NCBI RefSeq assembly: GCF_008327685.1
Contig: NZ_BDDE01000013.1
Coordinates: forward strand, 310,001 to 374,000
DNA length: 64,000 bases
Reading direction: 5' to 3'
DNA from: Actinomadura sp. K4S16
GTDB taxonomy: Bacteria; Actinomycetota; Actinomycetes; Streptosporangiales; Streptosporangiaceae
A program made the translations under genes and the position numbers. Below are positions 7,712 through 15,989 of this stretch, piece after piece (the stretch's first letter is position 1; each line of letters opens with the position of its first letter). The notes under the pieces were generated by a model, which was not told the DNA's origin, ran no database searches, and saw only the letters and a program-made list of their open reading frames with translations.

Positions 7712-9421
7712 TCATCGGTCGCGGAAGCGTTTCTCGAAGAGCTCGACCATTCCGGCGATCACGCCCTCGGGCGAAGGGCTGTAATGCGGAACGGCCCACC
7801 GGGTGATGGCGGCGTCGATGACCGTGGGGCGGCCCGAGGCCAGCGCCGCGCTGAACGCTTCCTCGAACTCCTCCAGCGTCTCCACGCGGTATCCGTCGGC
7901 GCCGCATGCCCGGGCGTACGCGGCGAAGTCCGGATTCTCGAATTCGACGAGCCCGGACTCGCCGTAGGTGGCGACCTGGAAGATCTTGATCAGCTTGAAC
8001 TCCCGGTCGTCGAAGATGATCCAGATCACGGGGACGTCCTGTTCGACCGCGGTCATCAGCTCGAAGCCGGACAGCGAGTAGCAGCCGTCGCCGCAGCCGA
8101 CGACGACGGTCCGGTCCGGCTGCGCCAGCTTCGCCCCGATGGCCCCGTTGACGTGCCCGGCCATCGGTCCGAACGAGCCGGCCTTGCGGAAGTTCTGGCC
8201 GTCCTCGAGCTCCACGTAGTAGCCGAGCCAGGCCAGGTGCGCGCCGGCGTCGGCGAGCAGGATCGCGCGCGGTGGCAGCATCCGGCCGATCGCCTGCGCG
8301 AGCTCCCCGGGATGGATCTTCCCGGTCAGGTGGACGATGTGCCGCGCCTCCCAGTCCCTGCCGTCGACTTCGGCGGCCGGCACCTCGCCCACCTTCTCCT
8401 CCAGGGCGTCGGTCAGGGCCGCCACCGCCGGCCGGGCGTCGGACAGGAGTTCGTGGTCGGGCCTGAACGCCTTGCGGAACTCGACGTCACTGATGTTCAC
8501 GTGGATGAGCGTCTTGCCGTCGAACAGGTCCGGGCGGTAGTTGAACGTGGCGTGCTGGTTGAGGGAGTTGCCGATGCACAGCACGACGTCGGCCTCCCGG
8601 AACGCCTTCCAGGCGCTCGCATGGCCGCTGTCGGCGAAGACGCCCACCGAGAGCGGGTGCCCCTCGGACACGATGCCCTTGCCGTCGAGCGTGGTCAGCA
8701 GCGGGATCTGGAACCGCTCGATGAGCCGCCTGACCTCCTTCCCCGCCCCGCTCCGCACGGCGCCGAACCCCACCAGCGCCACGATGCGCCTGCGGTCCGC
8801 GATCGCGTCCGCCAGGACGGTTGCGATCTCCTCCACGCGGGACGGGTCGGGAAGCACGGGCGCGACGTCGAGCCGGACGGGCCGGGTCTTCTCGACCTCC
8901 ACCCCCCGATCGGTCAGATCCTCGGGCACGTGGATGTGCACTGGACCCGGCCGCCCGGCGAACGCGGTGTTCACCGCCTCCTCGACCACGTCGCAGGTAT
9001 CGGCGGCATCGGTGAGCAGGAACGACTTCTTGGTGGTGGCCGCGAACATGGCCTGCGAGTCCGGCGTCCCGTTCAGGCCGGAGGTCTCGTTGAGCGACCC
9101 CCATCCCTGCCAGTGCCGGGAGGCGTATCCCGAGACGGCGAGGACGGGGTAGGAGTCGGACAGCGCCACGGCCAGGCCGGAGAACAGGTTGAAGGCCCCG
9201 GGCCCGGCGGTGGCGAAGCAGAAGCCCAGCCTGCCGGTGTACATCGCGTACCCGCACGCCATGAAGGACGCGGCCTGCTCGTGCCGTGCGATGACCGGCC
9301 TGATCCGATCCGAGTGCTTCAGCGCCAGCATGAGACCGGCGGCGTTCTCCCCGGCACCGCCGAAAGCGGCGCCGACGCCGATGTCCTCCAGGCATTCGAC
9401 GATGGCCTCGTAGACCCGCAT
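7712..9421 (-). CDS. Thiamine-diphosphate-dependent enzyme of the acetolactate-synthase superfamily
   Basis: A 569-residue protein with the full three-domain plan. The PYR domain carries catalytic Glu48 in ARHEQAAS, a central domain follows (about 190-340), and the PP domain carries the ThDP motif GDG at 444-446. The second half of that motif, normally NN, is FDD at 470-472, so the Mg-ligand position is Asp where Asn is usual. Related enzymes decarboxylate 2-oxo acids or cleave/ligate 2-hydroxyacyl compounds. It is probably not the biosynthetic acetolactate synthase, since no small subunit or ilv genes are nearby. It is the third gene of the peroxidase operon (54 bp after the previous gene, 20 bp before the lipase gene). 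Action on a 2-oxo or 2-hydroxy acid from the heme dioxygenase is an inference. Confidence 0.85.
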   Translation of the reverse strand: MRVYEAIVECLEDIGVGAAFGGAGENAAGLMLALKHSDRIRPVIARHEQAASFMACGYAMYTGRLGFCFATAGPGAFNLFSGLAVALSDSYPVLAVSGYASRHWQGWGSLNETSGLNGTPDSQAMFAATTKKSFLLTDAADTCDVVEEAVNTAFAGRPGPVHIHVPEDLTDRGVEVEKTRPVRLDVAPVLPDPSRVEEIATVLADAIADRRRIVALVGFGAVRSGAGKEVRRLIERFQIPLLTTLDGKGIVSEGHPLSVGVFADSGHASAWKAFREADVVLCIGNSLNQHATFNYRPDLFDGKTLIHVNISDVEFRKAFRPDHELLSDARPAVAALTDALEEKVGEVPAAEVDGRDWEARHIVHLTGKIHPGELAQAIGRMLPPRAILLADAGAHLAWLGYYVELEDGQNFRKAGSFGPMAGHVNGAIGAKLAQPDRTVVVGCGDGCYSLSGFELMTAVEQDVPVIWIIFDDREFKLIKIFQVATYGESGLVEFENPDFAAYARACGADGYRVETLEEFEEAFSAALASGRPTVIDAAITRWAVPHYSPSPEGVIAGMVELFEKRFRDR

Positions 9422-9475
9422 CGTCCCCGTCCCCCTTCCGTCAGCCGGCCGCGACCGCGGGCCGCCCGCGCCGAT

Positions 9476-10873
9476 TCACGCGGGCCGCCCGTCACCTGGC
9501 GTGCCGTGCCACCGCTCCGCATGCCGGGCGTGCGCGTCGGTCGTCCCGTTCCTGAAGAAGCGTTCGTAGTATTCGGCCTCGATATGGTGCGTTTGCAGCC
9601 ATACGCCGGGCACGTAAATGGCGTCAGCATGTGCCGGGAACCGCCCGTGCGTGTCGTGTATGTACGTACAGACGTCGCGCGCGCAGTCGATCACCCGCTG
9701 GTCGTACGCGCTCGCCTCGGCCAGGTACCGCTGCCCGTAGTCGCCCTTGTAGATGCGGGCGAAGAGGTCCTTGTCGGCGTAGACGCCGTCCGGTCCGAAC
9801 TTCGCCGCGACGACGGCGTCGACCGCCTTCCGCATCGACGGGTAGTTGGGCGGGCAGGCGGCCTTGATGAGGTGCTCTCCGCCGACCCTCAGCCCGATCG
9901 GATGGGAACGCGCTGAGGCGTACTTCGGCAGGGGAATGTGCCAGCGCAGGACATCGGCCGGACGGAAGCGCGGCGTGACGAAGTCGAATCCCAGCATCCG
10001 GCCGTAGGTGCGGGAGAACTTCGGATCGCCCAGCGCGATGAGCGGGTGGATCGTGGCGTGGATCCAGGCGCCGAGGCCCATCGCGTCCGAGACCAGCATC
10101 ATGTTCTGCAGGAGCAGGTCGGCCTCGATCTGGGTGCGCATCGGCCCCAGAGCGCCGAGCGTCAGTTTGATGTCGGGGTTCAGGAAGCCGTTCCGCACCC
10201 ATTTCCGCACGCCCGCCGGGCGGTGGAAATTGCGGTCGTCGAGGATGACGGGCCTGGCCCCGTCCGGCTGGGTGAGCAGATACATCAGCGCGTTGATGTA
10301 CTGGTGGGAGAGGTCGACGACCGGCAGGAAGACCGTGGTTCCCGGAATGTTGGACAGGAAGCGGTTGGAATCCAGATAGGCCGGGAAGTCGCGCTTGCCC
10401 TCCGCGACGTCCAGCCGGTGGTCCAGGACCTTCACCTTGGCCTCGCGCGCCCGCTCGACCAGCGCGGCGGCGTCGAACGGCCGGTCCGGGGCGGGCGGCA
10501 GCTTCCGCAGGTAGTAGGTGCCGGTGTCGTTGATCATGAAGAAGTGGGTGCCCTGCGCGTTGTCGGGGCTGCCCGCCGTCCGCCCGGCCATGGTGAGGTT
10601 CGGCTTGGCCATGATCGACGTCCCGTCCCGCGGGTCCTCGAACAGGCGGTCCGGCATGGTCAGGCCGGAGCAGCCGGTGAGCGCGATCAGCACCGCCTCC
10701 TCCAGTTCCTCCAGCGGCATCGGCCGGTGCGGGGAGCGGTAGCTCATCGAACCGGCGGGGACGTCGGCGCCCCGGCTGACCCGGTGGGTCCGCCGCCTCC
10801 AGATGGTCTCCAGCACCGGCTGGGATCGGAGGGCCTCCAGGCCCCGGTGACCGGTCAGGTGATCCACGGACAT
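9476..10873 (-). CDS. Nitroreductase-fold protein of unknown reaction
   Basis: A 465-residue protein that I can place only by fold. The N-terminal part RRRTHRVSRG with PLEELEEAVLIALTGCSGL resembles the FMN-binding start of nitroreductases, and LLQNMMLVSDAMGLGAW matches the typical helix of that family. It is about twice as long as ordinary nitroreductases and has a C-terminal extension rich in aromatic and His residues (HTHGRFPAHADAIYVPGVWLQTHH region, residues 420-445). It starts 13 bp after the stop of the catalase/dioxygenase gene, with GGGAG overlapping that stop region, so the two are translationally close. An oxidoreductase step on a product of the heme enzyme is plausible but not shown by the sequence. 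Confidence 0.55.
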   Translation of the reverse strand: MSVDHLTGHRGLEALRSQPVLETIWRRRTHRVSRGADVPAGSMSYRSPHRPMPLEELEEAVLIALTGCSGLTMPDRLFEDPRDGTSIMAKPNLTMAGRTAGSPDNAQGTHFFMINDTGTYYLRKLPPAPDRPFDAAALVERAREAKVKVLDHRLDVAEGKRDFPAYLDSNRFLSNIPGTTVFLPVVDLSHQYINALMYLLTQPDGARPVILDDRNFHRPAGVRKWVRNGFLNPDIKLTLGALGPMRTQIEADLLLQNMMLVSDAMGLGAWIHATIHPLIALGDPKFSRTYGRMLGFDFVTPRFRPADVLRWHIPLPKYASARSHPIGLRVGGEHLIKAACPPNYPSMRKAVDAVVAAKFGPDGVYADKDLFARIYKGDYGQRYLAEASAYDQRVIDCARDVCTYIHDTHGRFPAHADAIYVPGVWLQTHHIEAEYYERFFRNGTTDAHARHAERWHGTPGDGRPA

Positions 10874-10886
10874 GTCGCTCTCCCTC

Positions 10887-13799
10887 TCAGCCGTGCCGGA
10901 CGCCGGGCGCGGACCCGTCCGCGGCGGCCCGCCGCCAGGGCGCGAACGCGCTGGCGGTCCTGGGCAGGACGGCGGCCAGTTCGGGGCAGTGGCGCAGGAT
11001 GACGCTCGTCATGCCGTTGCGTTCGATCCAGTCCATGCCGAGCGGCGTGTAGATCTCAGGCCGGAAGTCGACGGTGAGGAACCGGTCGCTCTGCAGCCGG
11101 CGGCTTGCCATGAGGATGAAGACGCGGAAGGCCGTGTCGCTGAAGCCGAAGCCCTCGGGCGGATTCTCGGCGAAGAGGCCGACCATGGTGTCGATCTCGT
11201 CGACCGTCCGGTACAGGTCCCGGAGCCGGGCCACCGTCTCCGGGTCGGTGCTCACGTCCTCGAAGCGCCGGACGCGGGGCTTGTGCAGGCCGGTCCGGAA
11301 GTCGTTGTAGCGGGGGACCCCGCGCCGGCGGGTGCGCACGAGGTCGACGACCGACAGGTCGATCACCTCGCCGTCCCGTTCGAACGCCTGCAGTGCGCGC
11401 GGGTAGTTGTACAGGGTGATGGCACCCGGGTTGGCGATGCCGAGCGAGTAGAGAGAGTCCGTCAGCCCGACGTCGCGCATGACACCCTCGGTGGCGCTGC
11501 CCTGGAGATCGGTGAAGCCCAGGGTGCGGAGCGTCCGGCCGGATCCGTGCCCGGCCAGCTCGAAGTCGTCCGGGATCAGCGGGTGCATCCGGTAGACGGT
11601 GACGAAGTCCTCGGTGAGCGAGTAGGGCGTGCCGTGGTGGTCCGGCAGCGTCTCGGGGATGCCGGTGAGCGCGTGCTCGTCGACCAGCCACAGCCCCAGC
11701 CGGGTCAGCCAGTTCCGCGGCGGGCCCGACCAGTTGGCCGTCAGCCCGATCTCGATCAGGTCGGTGGCGAGGATGGCCGGGGTCCACTCGATGGTGTGGA
11801 TCTTGGCGATGAGGGCGGAGACGATGAGCCGCGCGGTGTGGTAAACGCTCTCCTCGTCCATGCGGGGGTACTCGCTCCGCAGGGCGTCGCACACGGTGTT
11901 GTGCTCGCGGGCGAAGAGGGTGTGCATGGCGCTGAGGCCGAGCCACCAGTTCTCCCTGAAGCCGGTGAGCGGGATGCCGTCCGCGCCGCTCGGCAGATGG
12001 CCGTTCTCCAGGCGCAGGGCGGCGCCCCCGTCCGGCTCTCGGAGGGACCGCGCCATGGTCTCGTCGCCGCCGTAGACCTCCGAGCCGTCCCACCAGTGGG
12101 AGGCGGTGTTGGAGAACAGGATCGGCGGCTGCCCGGCCGTCGGTCCGCCGGGCTGGACGCCCTCGTTGTCCGCGAAGCGCATCACGTTCTCCGCCTCTCC
12201 GCCCGGGGTGTTGCGCCATGTCATGCCGGGCGGCAGCGGCACCTCTACGTTCTTCGTCCCGGTCGCGTACCGCTTGTGCGCGACCCAGTCGTGCACCTGG
12301 AACTGGATCCACGCGGCGGCGATGATGTTCAGCGACCGTGCCGGGATGAAGGACCTGCGGTGGAGCAGTTCCCTGCTGACGGCCACCGGGTTGGGCTCGT
12401 CGAAGAGATGCGGCTGGTAGACGGGGGCGAGGTTGCGGCCGAAGGGTGAGCCGACGGCGCCCATCGTCGGCGCCGAAAGGTCGTTGCAGCTGCCGTCGTA
12501 GCTGCGCCTGACCCGCATTCGCTCATCGACGGGCGGGGGCACGGGGTGAGCGTCCGGAGGGGCCTCGCGGGCCTCGACGTCGATGAGGTTGCGGCGGCGC
12601 AACTCCTGCCGGACGGCTTCGAGGTTGAGGAGGCCCGCCGGCGTGGGCAGCCTGTGCCAGGGAACGCGCTTGTTGAGCACGCGGAAGCCGGCCTGGAGGA
12701 GCCCCGCGGCGACGGCGTTGCGCTTCGGGGTCGGCGTGCTGAACCGAAGCCCCCGGCGATGGGCGCTGGACGCCTCGTACACGGCCTTGCGGGCACGGTT
12801 CATGTTGCCGAGCGGCCGGAACTCGTCCGTGGTGTTCCAGGGGTCGAACGCGAGCTCGTCGACCCGGGCCGCGATGGTGCGCGCGTCCGCAGTGTCGAGG
12901 TCCTGCCTCGGGATCGTCAGCGTCCCCACCACGACGGGCGGTGCGTCTTCGTCCGCCCAGTCGGCGGCGCCGTCCTCGATGGGCGTCCGCCGGGGGTCCA
13001 CGTAACGCTGCACGGCCAGTTCGAAGCTGATGTCCGCCCCGGCCAGCCGTGCCGAGATCTCGCGCGTCAGGTAGTCGGGATCGGTCTGCGACGGTGGAGG
13101 CGCCGGCGCCGCTCCCGCGGAGGGCCGGAGCCGGTAGCGCACCGGTCCGGCGTCGCCCCACAGGATCGCACCGCGGCTCCAGTACGTCTCCATCGCGAGG
13201 CTCCGCACCCTGTGCCGGACGCCCGCGGTCACGTTCCGCCGCATGCGCGTGGCGGTGGACCATCCCACCGCCACGGGCAACTTCACGAACAGCGCCACAC
13301 CCTTGCGCAGACGGGTGTTCGCGCCCGCCATCGCCTGCGCGAACGCGACGAACTCGCGCGCGTTCCGCGCGTGCGAGACCGGGTAGTTCGTCATGAGGAG
13401 GTCATGGGCCTCGTCGGGGCCCGCCTGGATCCGCAGTGCCGCACCGCGCAGGTCCGGCGCGAAGTCCGGTCGCCGCGCGCCGCCCGCGTTGGACAGCCGG
13501 ACGACGACCGGGTAGGAGGCGCCGGGCCGCGCGAAGCCGGCGCACAGGTCGTCGGGAAGATCGGGACGGAACGTCAGCCTGGCGTTCTCGACACCGAGGA
13601 CCGCCTTGGCGTGGAAGGCGCGCTCGATCCCCGCCGCGCCGCCGCGCTTCTTGATCTTCAACTGGACCCGCATGATGTCGCGGGCGAGCTTCTCGAAGAG
13701 CACCCGCTCGACCTCGGGGCCCCCTCCCACGTAGCGCTCGTACCCGCCCGCCGGGGGAGCCTTTCCCACAGTGCGCTCGTGCCGCTCGGTCTCGTACAT
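10887..13799 (-). CDS. Catalase-like domain fused to an alpha-DOX/cyclooxygenase-type heme dioxygenase
   Basis: About 970 residues with two heme domains. Residues 20-360 are catalase-like: distal His63 in AFHAKAVLGV and an RxxxY proximal-ligand motif RKAVY (Tyr341). Residues 445-965 are an animal-heme-peroxidase/alpha-DOX domain: WIQFQVHDWVAHK (distal His503), HWWDGSEVYG, HTLFAREHN, and FVTVYRMHPLIPDDF, which aligns with the cyclooxygenase region holding the radical Tyr (Tyr736) and proximal His (His739). Such enzymes oxygenate fatty acids to hydroperoxides; catalase-like relatives convert fatty-acid hydroperoxides, for example coral allene oxide synthase. Both active sites look intact. First gene of the operon. 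The start is uncertain: ATG 13817 is also possible, and the frame stays open to 14132 through AT-rich DNA with atypical codons that I treat as promoter. Confidence 0.85.
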   Translation of the reverse strand: MYETERHERTVGKAPPAGGYERYVGGGPEVERVLFEKLARDIMRVQLKIKKRGGAAGIERAFHAKAVLGVENARLTFRPDLPDDLCAGFARPGASYPVVVRLSNAGGARRPDFAPDLRGAALRIQAGPDEAHDLLMTNYPVSHARNAREFVAFAQAMAGANTRLRKGVALFVKLPVAVGWSTATRMRRNVTAGVRHRVRSLAMETYWSRGAILWGDAGPVRYRLRPSAGAAPAPPPSQTDPDYLTREISARLAGADISFELAVQRYVDPRRTPIEDGAADWADEDAPPVVVGTLTIPRQDLDTADARTIAARVDELAFDPWNTTDEFRPLGNMNRARKAVYEASSAHRRGLRFSTPTPKRNAVAAGLLQAGFRVLNKRVPWHRLPTPAGLLNLEAVRQELRRRNLIDVEAREAPPDAHPVPPPVDERMRVRRSYDGSCNDLSAPTMGAVGSPFGRNLAPVYQPHLFDEPNPVAVSRELLHRRSFIPARSLNIIAAAWIQFQVHDWVAHKRYATGTKNVEVPLPPGMTWRNTPGGEAENVMRFADNEGVQPGGPTAGQPPILFSNTASHWWDGSEVYGGDETMARSLREPDGGAALRLENGHLPSGADGIPLTGFRENWWLGLSAMHTLFAREHNTVCDALRSEYPRMDEESVYHTARLIVSALIAKIHTIEWTPAILATDLIEIGLTANWSGPPRNWLTRLGLWLVDEHALTGIPETLPDHHGTPYSLTEDFVTVYRMHPLIPDDFELAGHGSGRTLRTLGFTDLQGSATEGVMRDVGLTDSLYSLGIANPGAITLYNYPRALQAFERDGEVIDLSVVDLVRTRRRGVPRYNDFRTGLHKPRVRRFEDVSTDPETVARLRDLYRTVDEIDTMVGLFAENPPEGFGFSDTAFRVFILMASRRLQSDRFLTVDFRPEIYTPLGMDWIERNGMTSVILRHCPELAAVLPRTASAFAPWRRAAADGSAPGVRHG

Positions 13800-13914
13800 C
13801 CGCCCGCCGCCGATCATCTCATCGAGCCGAAATTTCCCCTTTTCGTCAACGCCGATCCTCACATGCGGCGAAACGGATTCGAATAACACTACGGCAAGAT
13901 CCTGGAAATCATCC

Positions 13915-13932
13915 TTTAAATGCACATTTAAA
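13915..13932. promoter_or_regulatory. AT-rich perfect palindrome, candidate operator of the heme-dioxygenase operon
   Basis: TTTAAATG-CA-CATTTAAA, 8-bp perfect arms around two bases. It sits about 100-115 bp upstream of the dioxygenase start in the only markedly AT-rich stretch nearby (about 13830-13960). The 13800-14098 interval separates two divergent genes, so it holds promoters for both. No adjacent regulator gene is present to bind it. Confidence 0.55.
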
Positions 13933-14098
13933 CTAAAGACCTCCACCGCATTACCCAAAGGCCGGCATACGCCAGCAACTGGGCACGGGGTTCGACGGCG
14001 CCAGAACGCCCGCGCACACGAACTCGTCGGTCGGCGGAACTGCGGGCAGCCGCCGTACGTCCCAACTGGGAGACTCCTGATGTCCTGGAGTGGAATAC

Positions 14099-14731
14099 AT
14101 GGCAAAAGACCGGATATCTCTCGGCCTTGCACTCTTCGGGCTGGCCGGGCTCTGTGCCCTGGTGGCCTGGTTCTGGTGGCCGGATCTGTTGGGGAAACTG
14201 GCTCTGTGGTTCGGCGCGGCGTCCTTCACCTGGAAGGGCTTCCGCGCCTTGCTGGGTAAGGCCAGTCCCTCGCGGGTACCGGCCGCTGCCCAGCCGGACC
14301 CGCCTGCTCGGCCTGCGCTCGACACTCCGGGCCCCGACGAATCCCTGCGTCCGCAGGGGCTGCCCGAGGCCCCTGCGCCTCCGTCCGCTCCCCGGGACGG
14401 CGGGATGCGATACCCCGACGCGTCCCCGCCCTCCGCGCATGCGGATCACGCAGTCAGACAGGCGGTGCGGGGCGCCGCCGAAGACACCCTGCACAGCATG
14501 CGGCGGTTCGGGGCCGTGCTCGCCTTGGTCCTCTTGGTGCCAATGACGCTGGCCATGGCCATCGGGGGGATCGTCCTGCTCAGCAAAGGCGACGTGCCGA
14601 TGGCCGGTGTCATGTGCGCGGTGGCCGGCTTCCTGGTGTGGTACTGCTGCGGACCGCTGCGGCGCTTCTGGAAGTCAGGTGAGACCGAGGTGGATGACTT
14701 GAACGCTGTTGTCGACGGTTCGGACGAGTGA
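14099..14731 (+). CDS. Hypothetical membrane protein
   Basis: A 210-residue protein that I do not recognise. Two membrane helices lie at about residues 8-26 and 33-50, a Pro/Ala-rich linker spans about 60-115, and two more helices lie at about 145-165 and 172-188. A cytoplasmic tail ends ETEVDDLNAVVDGSDE. ATG 14099 is chosen because GGAG lies eight bases before it; a GTG at 14090 would add three residues. It is divergent from the heme-dioxygenase operon, sharing the AT-rich intergenic region, and convergent with the monooxygenase gene. No function is proposed. Confidence 0.65.
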   Translation: MAKDRISLGLALFGLAGLCALVAWFWWPDLLGKLALWFGAASFTWKGFRALLGKASPSRVPAAAQPDPPARPALDTPGPDESLRPQGLPEAPAPPSAPRDGGMRYPDASPPSAHADHAVRQAVRGAAEDTLHSMRRFGAVLALVLLVPMTLAMAIGGIVLLSKGDVPMAGVMCAVAGFLVWYCCGPLRRFWKSGETEVDDLNAVVDGSDE

Positions 14732-14771
14732 CGCCGGCCATTCGCCGTCGCCGCGCCGAGCGGCACCCCGT

Positions 14772-15917
14772 TCAACTGGTGGGACGCCAGTCCAGGACGG
14801 GGGCGAGGGAGCGGAGCATCGCACTCGGTGGGGTCAGGCCCATGACCCGGTTGCGCAGGGCGACCGCGGGGCGGCGGCTCCATTGGGCGACGGCGCCGAC
14901 GCGGCGCGAGCGTCGGGCGATCATCTGGCTGCGCGGGCGGCGTTCCCGGTCGTAGGCGTCCAGCGCGGCCTCGACCGTCGGGTGGCGGTCCAGGAGGGCC
15001 GCGAGTGTGACGGCGTCCTCGAGTGCCTGGCAGGCGCCCTGTCCGAGGTCGGGGGTCATCGCGTGGGCGGCGTCGCCGAGCAGGGCGGTCCGGCCGGAGA
15101 CGAAGGTCTTCAAGGGCGGCAGTTCGTACAGATCGTTTCGCATCACGGCGTCCTCGTCCGCCTGGTCCAGCAGCGCCGGGATCGGATCGTGCCAGCCCGC
15201 GAAGCGGCGCCGCAGCTCGGCCAGCTCCCCGTCCGGGCTGCGCTCGCCCGCCGGCGTGCCGGCGACGCCGAACATGTAGATCCGCCCGTCGGGCAGCGGG
15301 GCCAGCCCCATCCGTTCGCCGCGGCCCCAGCTCTCGCCACCCGCGCGCAGCCGTGCGCCGGGGTCGACGAGCAGCCGCCAGGCGGTGTAGCCGGCGTAGC
15401 GCGGTTCGGGGGCCTGCGGCCACAGTGAACGGCGGACGGCGCTGCGGATGCCGTCGGCTCCGACGACCAGGTCGGCGCGGGCGACGCCGGTGTCGTGCGC
15501 GACCTCGACGTGCCGCCCGGCGGCCCGTACTCCCCTGACCGTGACCCCGGTTCGCAGGGCGGCGCCGGACGCCGCTTCGTGCAACAGCGCCAGGAGGTCG
15601 GCGCGGTGGATCATGACGAGCGGGCCGTAGCGGCGGGTCATCTCCTCGGTGTCGGTGCGCGACAGCCACTTGCCCGACGAATCGCGGATGCCCGCCTGCG
15701 TCTCGCTCATGGCCCGCGTCCTGACCTGCTCACCGACGCCGAGCGCGGCCAGGGCGCGCACGCCGTTGGACCACACCGACAACCCGGCGCCGACCTCGCG
15801 GAACTCAGGCGCCCGCTCCAGGATTTCGACGCGCCAACCCCGGCCGGACAGGGCGACGGCCGCCGCCAGCCCGCCGATGCCGCCGCCGACGACGATCGCC
15901 GTGCGCTGCTCACCCAT
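14772..15917 (-). CDS. FAD-dependent aromatic-ring monooxygenase
   Basis: A 381-residue group A flavoprotein monooxygenase of the salicylate/4-hydroxybenzoate hydroxylase type. It shows the FAD Rossmann motif VVGGGIGGLAAA at residues 10-21, the DG motif VVGADGIRSAVR that also touches NAD(P)H, and the second FAD motif LLGDAAHAMTPDLGQGACQALED. The family hydroxylates phenolic or polyketide-like substrates with NAD(P)H and oxygen; the natural substrate here is unknown. The C-terminal extension RNRVMGLTPP is common in such actinomycete enzymes. The gene diverges from a TetR regulator, and two palindromes lie between them, so it is very likely the direct target of that regulator. Confidence 0.9.
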   Translation of the reverse strand: MGEQRTAIVVGGGIGGLAAAVALSGRGWRVEILERAPEFREVGAGLSVWSNGVRALAALGVGEQVRTRAMSETQAGIRDSSGKWLSRTDTEEMTRRYGPLVMIHRADLLALLHEAASGAALRTGVTVRGVRAAGRHVEVAHDTGVARADLVVGADGIRSAVRRSLWPQAPEPRYAGYTAWRLLVDPGARLRAGGESWGRGERMGLAPLPDGRIYMFGVAGTPAGERSPDGELAELRRRFAGWHDPIPALLDQADEDAVMRNDLYELPPLKTFVSGRTALLGDAAHAMTPDLGQGACQALEDAVTLAALLDRHPTVEAALDAYDRERRPRSQMIARRSRRVGAVAQWSRRPAVALRNRVMGLTPPSAMLRSLAPVLDWRPTS

Positions 15918-15930
15918 CGCCTACCCCTCT

Positions 15931-15973
15931 CTCTACACCTGTAGCGGACATCAGCTACTCTACATTTGTAGAG
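15931..15973. promoter_or_regulatory. Two palindromic operators between monooxygenase and TetR genes
   Basis: CTACA-CC-TGTAG at 15933-15944 and CTCTACA-TT-TGTAGAG at 15958-15973. The shared core CTACA-nn-TGTAG occurs twice, 27 bp apart, in the 72-bp intergenic region. This is the classic layout of a TetR-type autoregulated divergent operator. Confidence 0.8.
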
Positions 15974-15989
15974 AGGAACGGGAGAGACA

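Noticed and set aside
6261..7784. A 507-codon plus-strand open frame over the DUF2235 gene
   Set aside because: Antisense shadow of a recognised gene, with no domain and no ribosome binding site.
7712..9421. Thiamine enzyme as biosynthetic acetolactate synthase (ilvB)
   Set aside because: No small-subunit gene, no ilvC nearby, and the cofactor motif differs; the operon context is oxidative.
7706..9916. A 736-codon plus-strand open frame over the thiamine-enzyme gene
   Set aside because: Antisense shadow; the opposite strand has all family motifs.
13818..14132. In-frame upstream extension of the heme-dioxygenase fusion to 14132
   Set aside because: About half of the third codon positions are A or T here, TTA codons appear, and the stretch contains the perfect palindrome and overlaps the divergent membrane-protein gene. 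I treat it as promoter, though an N-terminal extension of up to about 40 residues cannot be excluded.
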